A stretch of DNA of 9,986 bases. Origin: Planctomycetaceae bacterium. GTDB lineage: Bacteria; Planctomycetota; Planctomycetia; Planctomycetales; Planctomycetaceae. The notes under the pieces were generated by a model that saw nothing but the letters and a program-made list of their open reading frames with translations, did no database searches and was not told where the DNA came from. Within the stretch, counting starts at the first letter, position 1. Every line of letters begins with the position of its first letter. The stretch spans positions 1 through 9,986 of the forward strand of contig JAESQE010000274.1 of the NCBI GenBank assembly GCA_016765335.1. Reading direction: 5' to 3'. A program made the position numbers and the translations under genes. Shown here one piece after another: positions 7,359 to 9,986 of this stretch.

Positions 7359-7370
7359 CGTTACCAAGCT
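7359..7370. repeat. Second copy of the 12-base repeat core CGTTACCAAGCT
   Basis: The 12 bases are identical to 582-593 in the inverted-repeat cluster near the ATPase gene. They are followed by ACGTAGGT, which is repeated directly at 7405-7412 in the same intergenic gap. It overlaps the possible TTG start of the reductase, which argues against that start. Confidence 0.3.
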
Positions 7371-7421
7371 ACGTAGGTATCTATTTTTAAATCCGATTCG
7401 AGTGACGTAGGTGCTGGGCTT

Positions 7422-8219
7422 CTACTTCCCTGCTTCTTTATGTTCCGGGGGCAAGGCTCCGACGAGCATTTTTCTTTGTTCGTCGGTGAGGACTTTAGCA
7501 GCTTCGCCAACTGCACGGATATAGGCAATTCGTTTATCGCCACTCAGTTTTTCGATGGCACGAATTTTCGCTTCAATCTTTACTGCATCCGGAGTGTCGG
7601 AACTGGTCAGGACCCACAGTTCCTGCTCTGCCTGGGCAGTCGAACGGTCAAAGGTTGCCTGATTCAGCAACACCTTTTCTTTCATTTGATTCAATGCGCC
7701 CTGTTGCTGCTGAGTCAGTGTGATGTGAGCAGCATGATCCAGGAAAAAGCTGGTGGCACCAATGTGATAAATGTGCGATGCCCCGGCAAACCCAGGCAAT
7801 GCCGAAGGAACCTGCATATTCATTGTCCCTTTCACCTTACCCATCATCGCCATGCCGGACATGCCCATGCCTTTGTCGCCAGACATCCCCATGCCCTTTT
7901 TGTCGCCCATCATTGCTTTCTTCTTACTCATCATTCCTTTTCCGGCCATCGGCTTATCCATGCCACCTTTCTTTTTCATATCCGACATCGAACCGTCTTT
8001 CATATCGGAACTCACCTGACCGTCAGGGTTTTTCTTCAACATCACTTCCAGCTTATCGACCTTGGCTTGCAGTTCTCGGATTTGAGCAGCCAGTGCTTTG
8101 TCACTGCCGCCGCCAAATTGTGCTACGACCTCCGAGGGAGTCATTGCAGCGGAGAGCAGGATGCCAGAGACCAAAAGCCAAGTACGGTAGACGTTACAGT
8201 TCATTGAGAAAGGTTTCAT
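7422..8219 (-). CDS. Met-rich periplasmic Spy/CpxP-like protein with two LTxxQ motifs
   Basis: This is probably a periplasmic metal-binding or stress-sensing protein. Of 265 residues, 1-33 form a signal peptide with likely cleavage after SEVVA. A short coiled-coil (SDKALAAQIRELQAKVDKLE, 39-58) follows. Residues 73-135 are a low-complexity stretch with about 18 Met plus many Gly and Lys (for example GKGMMSKKKAMMG). The C-terminal half is helical, with LTQQQ (168-172) and LTDEQ (244-248) about 75 residues apart, the paired LTxxQ hallmark of the Spy/CpxP/CnrX family. Histidines H149, H152, H162 and H165 cluster just before the first motif. Met-rich periplasmic segments commonly bind Cu(I), but the metal here is inferred. 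The reductase encoded 81 bases downstream carries a similar Met/Gly/Lys stretch, so the two proteins may interact or bind the same ligand. The ribosome site is weak. Confidence 0.75.
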   Translation of the reverse strand: MKPFSMNCNVYRTWLLVSGILLSAAMTPSEVVAQFGGGSDKALAAQIRELQAKVDKLEVMLKKNPDGQVSSDMKDGSMSDMKKKGGMDKPMAGKGMMSKKKAMMGDKKGMGMSGDKGMGMSGMAMMGKVKGTMNMQVPSALPGFAGASHIYHIGATSFFLDHAAHITLTQQQQGALNQMKEKVLLNQATFDRSTAQAEQELWVLTSSDTPDAVKIEAKIRAIEKLSGDKRIAYIRAVGEAAKVLTDEQRKMLVGALPPEHKEAGK

Positions 8220-8253
8220 TGGGGATATCCGGTTATATTTCCAGAAGTAGCTA

Positions 8254-8290
8254 CAGGGCCTGCTATTGGTAATGAAAATAATAGGCCCTG
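8254..8290. other. Imperfect hairpin between the secreted protein and Spy-like genes
   Basis: CAGGGCCTGCTATT (8254-8267) pairs with AATAGGCCCTG (8280-8290), with a 3-base bulge and a 12-base loop. It sits in the 94-base gap between two - strand genes. No T run follows on the - strand, so it is not a standard terminator. It could be an attenuator or an mRNA-processing/stability hairpin setting different levels for the two proteins. Confidence 0.35.
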
Positions 8291-8313
8291 CGGGAGAATG
8301 TTATACTTATTTG

Positions 8314-8901
8314 TTACTTATCCGCTTTCTTTTCAGGTTGTTTTTCCTGGTTTCTTTTAGCAAGCAGCCGTAACAGTGCCTTGTGCTCTGCGGCGGCTTT
8401 ATCTAACTCTTTGGTGATATCGCTGCAACAGTCCATCACTGCATCGCCATTCGGTATATCCTTGCAGCACTCACCGTGTAGATTCCCATGTGTTGCGCCA
8501 GCATCGTTAAGATGCTTGTTGATTTCCTTCAATGCAGTCTGGACCTCTTTATCACCTTCATACTGCTTGGATAATGCTGCCAACTCTTTTTTAGCCGATT
8601 CAATATTCTTACCAAGCCCTTCCGATTCTGATTTTGCAACGTCCGGCGTCACTCCTTTTCCCTGGCGAGAATAGTGATACAAATCCCGCGAATAGTCCTG
8701 TGCGTGCCGAATACTTCGAGAAGCTCGTTGGTTCGACCAGTAACCTTTCCCGGGGTGCAATCTCCGATTGCTTGTGCTTCGTGTGCGATCCTGCGCATCG
8801 GCAAAGCTTGAGAAAGAAGGAGCAGCGAGCACTGCCAGGGCGAGGTACAACACGAGCCTGCTCAGTCCAAATGGCTTGTTTTTATACTGACAGACAGACA
8901 T
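8314..8901 (-). CDS. Small secreted helical protein with paired Cys-Cys motifs, function unknown
   Basis: I do not recognise a named family. Of 195 residues, 1-36 form a signal peptide (hydrophobic VLYLALAVLAA, cleavage likely after FADA). A basic, aromatic-rich stretch follows (about 38-80; HPGKGYWSNQ and YSRDLYHYSRQ), then long amphipathic helices (about 87-132 and 160-185) and a Lys-rich tail. Between the helices lie two Cys pairs, CC at 145-146 (HGECCKD) and CC at 158-159 (VMDCCSD), plus H130, H138, H142 and H173. This would suit a metal- or haem-proximal helical bundle, or a disulfide-locked hairpin. The start is well supported: GAGGAGG lies 7 bases before the ATG. As the first gene of the - strand run, with the longest upstream region, it is the best candidate for the promoter-proximal member of the redox cluster. 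A role in metal handling is only inferred from its neighbours. Confidence 0.75.
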   Translation of the reverse strand: MSVCQYKNKPFGLSRLVLYLALAVLAAPSFSSFADAQDRTRSTSNRRLHPGKGYWSNQRASRSIRHAQDYSRDLYHYSRQGKGVTPDVAKSESEGLGKNIESAKKELAALSKQYEGDKEVQTALKEINKHLNDAGATHGNLHGECCKDIPNGDAVMDCCSDITKELDKAAAEHKALLRLLAKRNQEKQPEKKADK

Positions 8902-8908
8902 TTCGAGG

Positions 8909-8915
8909 CCTCCTC
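8909..8915 (-). promoter_or_regulatory. Strong ribosome binding site (GAGGAGG)
   Basis: GAGGAGG lies 7 bases before the ATG at 8901. It is the best Shine-Dalgarno match in the window and suggests high translation of the small secreted protein compared with the other genes of the cluster. Confidence 0.7.
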
Positions 8916-8932
8916 AAAGTAAGGTAATCATT

Positions 8933-8963
8933 ACTCGGGACCGAGTCGGCAACACGTCGACTC
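8933..8963. promoter_or_regulatory. Overlapping inverted repeats upstream of the redox cluster, possible operator
   Basis: Two perfect 6-bp inverted repeats share bases. ACTCGG-GA-CCGAGT (8933-8946) has a 2-base centre, too tight for a hairpin loop, so it reads best as a protein-binding dyad. GAGTCG (8943-8948) pairs with CGACTC (8958-8963) with a 9-base loop and could fold in RNA. They lie 32 to 62 bases before the first gene of the - strand run. No convincing -35/-10 pair was found. The remaining bases of the 150-base gap 8902-9051 show nothing else clear. Confidence 0.35.
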
Positions 8964-9050
8964 TCTGACTTTCAACAAGATCCCATAATCATGACACACT
9001 TGTTGTTTTATTGGATGCTTTCACCTCACTGAAACTTCACAAAACACCTT

Positions 9051-9103
9051 CTCAGCTCGCAATAAACCGCTGAGAATCTGCCATGAATTTTTCATGGCAG
9101 ATT
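9051..9103 (-). terminator. Two tandem hairpins spanning the end of the YHS gene
   Basis: A perfect 13-bp inverted repeat (9075-9087 with 9091-9103, loop 3 bases, arms AATCTGCCATGAA/TTCATGGCAGATT) lies inside the last coding codons. It abuts a second stem, CTCAGC (9051-9056) with GCTGAG (9069-9074), that covers the TGA stop at 9052-9054. There is no T run directly after, though GTGTTTTGTG follows about 7 bases later on the - strand. A termination or mRNA-protecting role is plausible. The order of the stems inside a coding region is unusual. Confidence 0.4.
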
Positions 9104-9714
9104 TGCGAACAGAAAAAGAAGGTATGACCGGCATGCTTCATTTCTGCCGAGGCAATACTTTTGCGAAACCGCATACCACAGACCGGGTCGGTCACGAGGC
9201 TACTTTGCTGGTACTGCTCTGTTTCTTCGAGTCGCAAATAGGTATCAACAAACAGCAATATCTTCTCATCAACCCACTCCGCAACCTGTTTCTGATCCAG
9301 ATCATCCAGGGGGAATACAGCTTGGTCGTGAGCTTCAAACTTGAAGAAAATCGGGAGGATTCCCAAATCGTAAACCAGTAATAGAGTTTTGATTTCTGTA
9401 TCGTGAGCAATGGAAAGAGTCAGTTCGACTGAAGCTGGAAATCGAGCCGAGTGATCAAACTGACCGATACAGAAAAACTTTCCTGCATCATCTCGATCAA
9501 GCAATTTTGCATTGTCGAAAAAACTAACCAATCTGTCCATTCTTGGATCGATCACATCAGTCATAATCTCGATAGCTAACTCTTCAAACTTTGCATACCG
9601 CTTTTCGAGATCAGCCATTTTGGTTTGCAATTCACTCTGCAACAACCGACCTTTCTCCTCGGCAGATCCGAGACGTTGTTGAATTTCCTGCCCTAAATAC
9701 TGTAATTCGCTCAT
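9052..9714 (-). CDS. Coiled-coil protein with C-terminal YHS domain
   Basis: This is a soluble protein of 220 residues with no signal peptide. Residues about 3-50 are strongly heptad-like and charged (LQSELQTKMADLEKRYAKFE). Residues 55-165 form a middle domain that I do not recognise, predicted mixed alpha/beta (VELTLSIAHDTEIKTLLLVY). The C-terminus from 174 is a YHS domain with DPVCGM (176-181), a central GHTFFFCS and Cys at 179, 202 and 206. YHS domains bind metal or occur next to heavy-metal ATPases and copper proteins, so a metal-binding role is likely by family. The start is supported by AAGGA 8 bases upstream of the ATG. It is read in the same direction as the redox cluster but is separated by 150 bases, and it has its own hairpins at the 3' end. 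Confidence 0.82.
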   Translation of the reverse strand: MSELQYLGQEIQQRLGSAEEKGRLLQSELQTKMADLEKRYAKFEELAIEIMTDVIDPRMDRLVSFFDNAKLLDRDDAGKFFCIGQFDHSARFPASVELTLSIAHDTEIKTLLLVYDLGILPIFFKFEAHDQAVFPLDDLDQKQVAEWVDEKILLFVDTYLRLEETEQYQQSSLVTDPVCGMRFRKSIASAEMKHAGHTFFFCSQICHEKFMADSQRFIAS

Positions 9715-9722
9715 TCCTTTAA

Positions 9723-9727
9723 TCCTT
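9723..9727 (-). promoter_or_regulatory. Ribosome binding site of the YHS-domain gene
   Basis: AAGGA lies 8 bases before the ATG at 9714. A second GGA touches the ATG but is too close to act. Confidence 0.55.
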
Positions 9728-9753
9728 GCTGGAGAAAATTAACCACACAGAAA

Positions 9754-9812
9754 CGTAGGGACCGCTACACGCGGACCACGCTGAGGATTCGGTCCCCCAT
9801 TCCATGGTCCGC
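9754..9812. repeat. Intergenic repeat with interlaced inverted repeats
   Basis: GGGACCG (9758-9764) is inverted at CGGTCCC (9790-9796), and GCGGACCA (9771-9778) is inverted at TGGTCCGC (9805-9812). The arms alternate A-B-A'-B', a pseudoknot-like order. The GGACC/GGTCC-rich wording (GTAGGGACCGCTACACGCGG) resembles intergenic repeats I associate with planctomycete genomes. It lies between the dehydrogenase gene and the YHS gene, in a 129-base gap with no other clear feature. Confidence 0.45.
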
Positions 9813-9843
9813 AATAGCAGGCCTTACGCTTCTTTGTAATTCC

Positions 9844-9986
9844 TTAATTCGTCGATGCTCCGTTCGAAAAGTATCTGCACGTTCCTTGAGCCTCAATCGC
9901 ATCGCCAATACGCTTTAATGCCTGGGCGTAGGCTGCTGTTCTCATGTCGATTTTATGCTTTGTCATCAGATCATAAATCGCATTGA
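9844..9986 (-). CDS. Glutamate (Glu/Leu/Phe/Val) dehydrogenase, C-terminal fragment
   Basis: Forty-six codons and the TAA stop of an oxidative deaminase are visible. The frame reads NAIYDLMTKHKIDMRTAAYA, followed by QALKRIGDAIEAQGT and a short tail (CRYFSNGASTN). The DMRTAAYxxALxRIxxA pattern is the characteristic last helix of the NAD(P)-dependent glutamate dehydrogenase family. The catalytic lysine and Rossmann domain lie beyond the right edge. Glutamate dehydrogenase is the most likely member, but leucine or valine dehydrogenase cannot be excluded from this part. It is oriented toward the YHS gene, 129 bases away, with a repeat in the gap. Confidence 0.82.
   Translation of the reverse strand, partial: NAIYDLMTKHKIDMRTAAYAQALKRIGDAIEAQGTCRYFSNGASTN

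Noticed and set aside
7440..8207. A 255-codon open frame on the + strand opposite the Spy-like gene
   Set aside because: It is the antisense image of the Met-rich and Lys-rich codons, giving an implausible His/Phe-rich product, with no ribosome site. The - strand gene has a signal peptide and family motifs.
8254..8269. Shared 12-mer GGCCTGCTATTG with the inverted copy at 9812-9823
   Set aside because: A few identical 12-mers are expected by chance in 10 kb on both strands, and the flanks do not match.
8902..9051. Search for a clear sigma-70 promoter before the redox cluster
   Set aside because: TTGCCG with TAATGA or TTACCT at acceptable spacing was considered, but the -10 matches are too poor to call.
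1..9986. CRISPR arrays, tRNA and rRNA genes
   Set aside because: No regularly spaced direct repeats and no tRNA cloverleaf or rRNA sequence were seen on either strand.

Overview
The window looks like chromosomal DNA from a planctomycete (Gimesia/Rubinisphaera-like). This is inferred from moderate GC, a fragment resembling a planctomycete-type secreted protein, planctomycete-style intergenic inverted repeats, and a Met-rich LTxxQ protein beside a large fused reductase. No species call is possible from sequence alone.

Layout. The left edge (1-416, + strand) is the C-terminal membrane part of a cation-transporting P-type ATPase, closed by a likely intrinsic terminator (423-452). Positions 500-2457 are a degraded mobile-element zone: inverted repeats, an N-terminally truncated IS4/Tn5-type transposase (626-1753, - strand), a frameshifted fragment of a probable planctomycete protein (1837-2230, +) and the last 72 codons of an IS5-family transposase (2231-2449, +).

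From 2458 to 8901 every gene lies on the - strand and apparently forms one redox/metal cluster. In transcription order it holds: a small secreted His/Cys protein (8314-8901); a Met-rich Spy/CpxP-like periplasmic protein with two LTxxQ motifs (7422-8219); a membrane-anchored FAD/NAD(P)H reductase with a C-terminal plant-type 2Fe-2S domain (5187-7340); a five-helix membrane protein with two bis-His haem pairs fused to a periplasmic DUF547 domain (3546-5183); and a membrane-anchored seven-haem cytochrome c (2458-3267). The reductase and the haem-b/DUF547 gene are only 3 bases apart. A 28-bp terminal-inverted-repeat element (3326-3499) sits between the haem-b gene and the cytochrome gene.

Proposed joint function (inference). 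The reductase takes electrons from NAD(P)H in the cytoplasm through FAD and 2Fe-2S. The membrane protein, whose paired histidines sit in TM3 and TM5 with i/i+14 spacing as in NADPH oxidases and ferric reductases, passes them across the inner membrane. The seven-haem cytochrome distributes them in the periplasm. The Met-rich segments in two neighbours and the P-type ATPase and YHS-domain genes nearby suggest a metal (copper or iron) link, but the substrate cannot be read from the sequence. This split, NOX/FRE-like transmembrane electron-transfer module with a DUF547 fusion is the most interesting content of the window.

The right end carries a coiled-coil plus YHS-domain protein (9052-9714, -), an intergenic repeat with interlaced inverted repeats (9754-9812), and the C-terminal 46 codons of a glutamate-dehydrogenase-family gene (9844-9986, -). 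No tRNA, rRNA or CRISPR array was seen.
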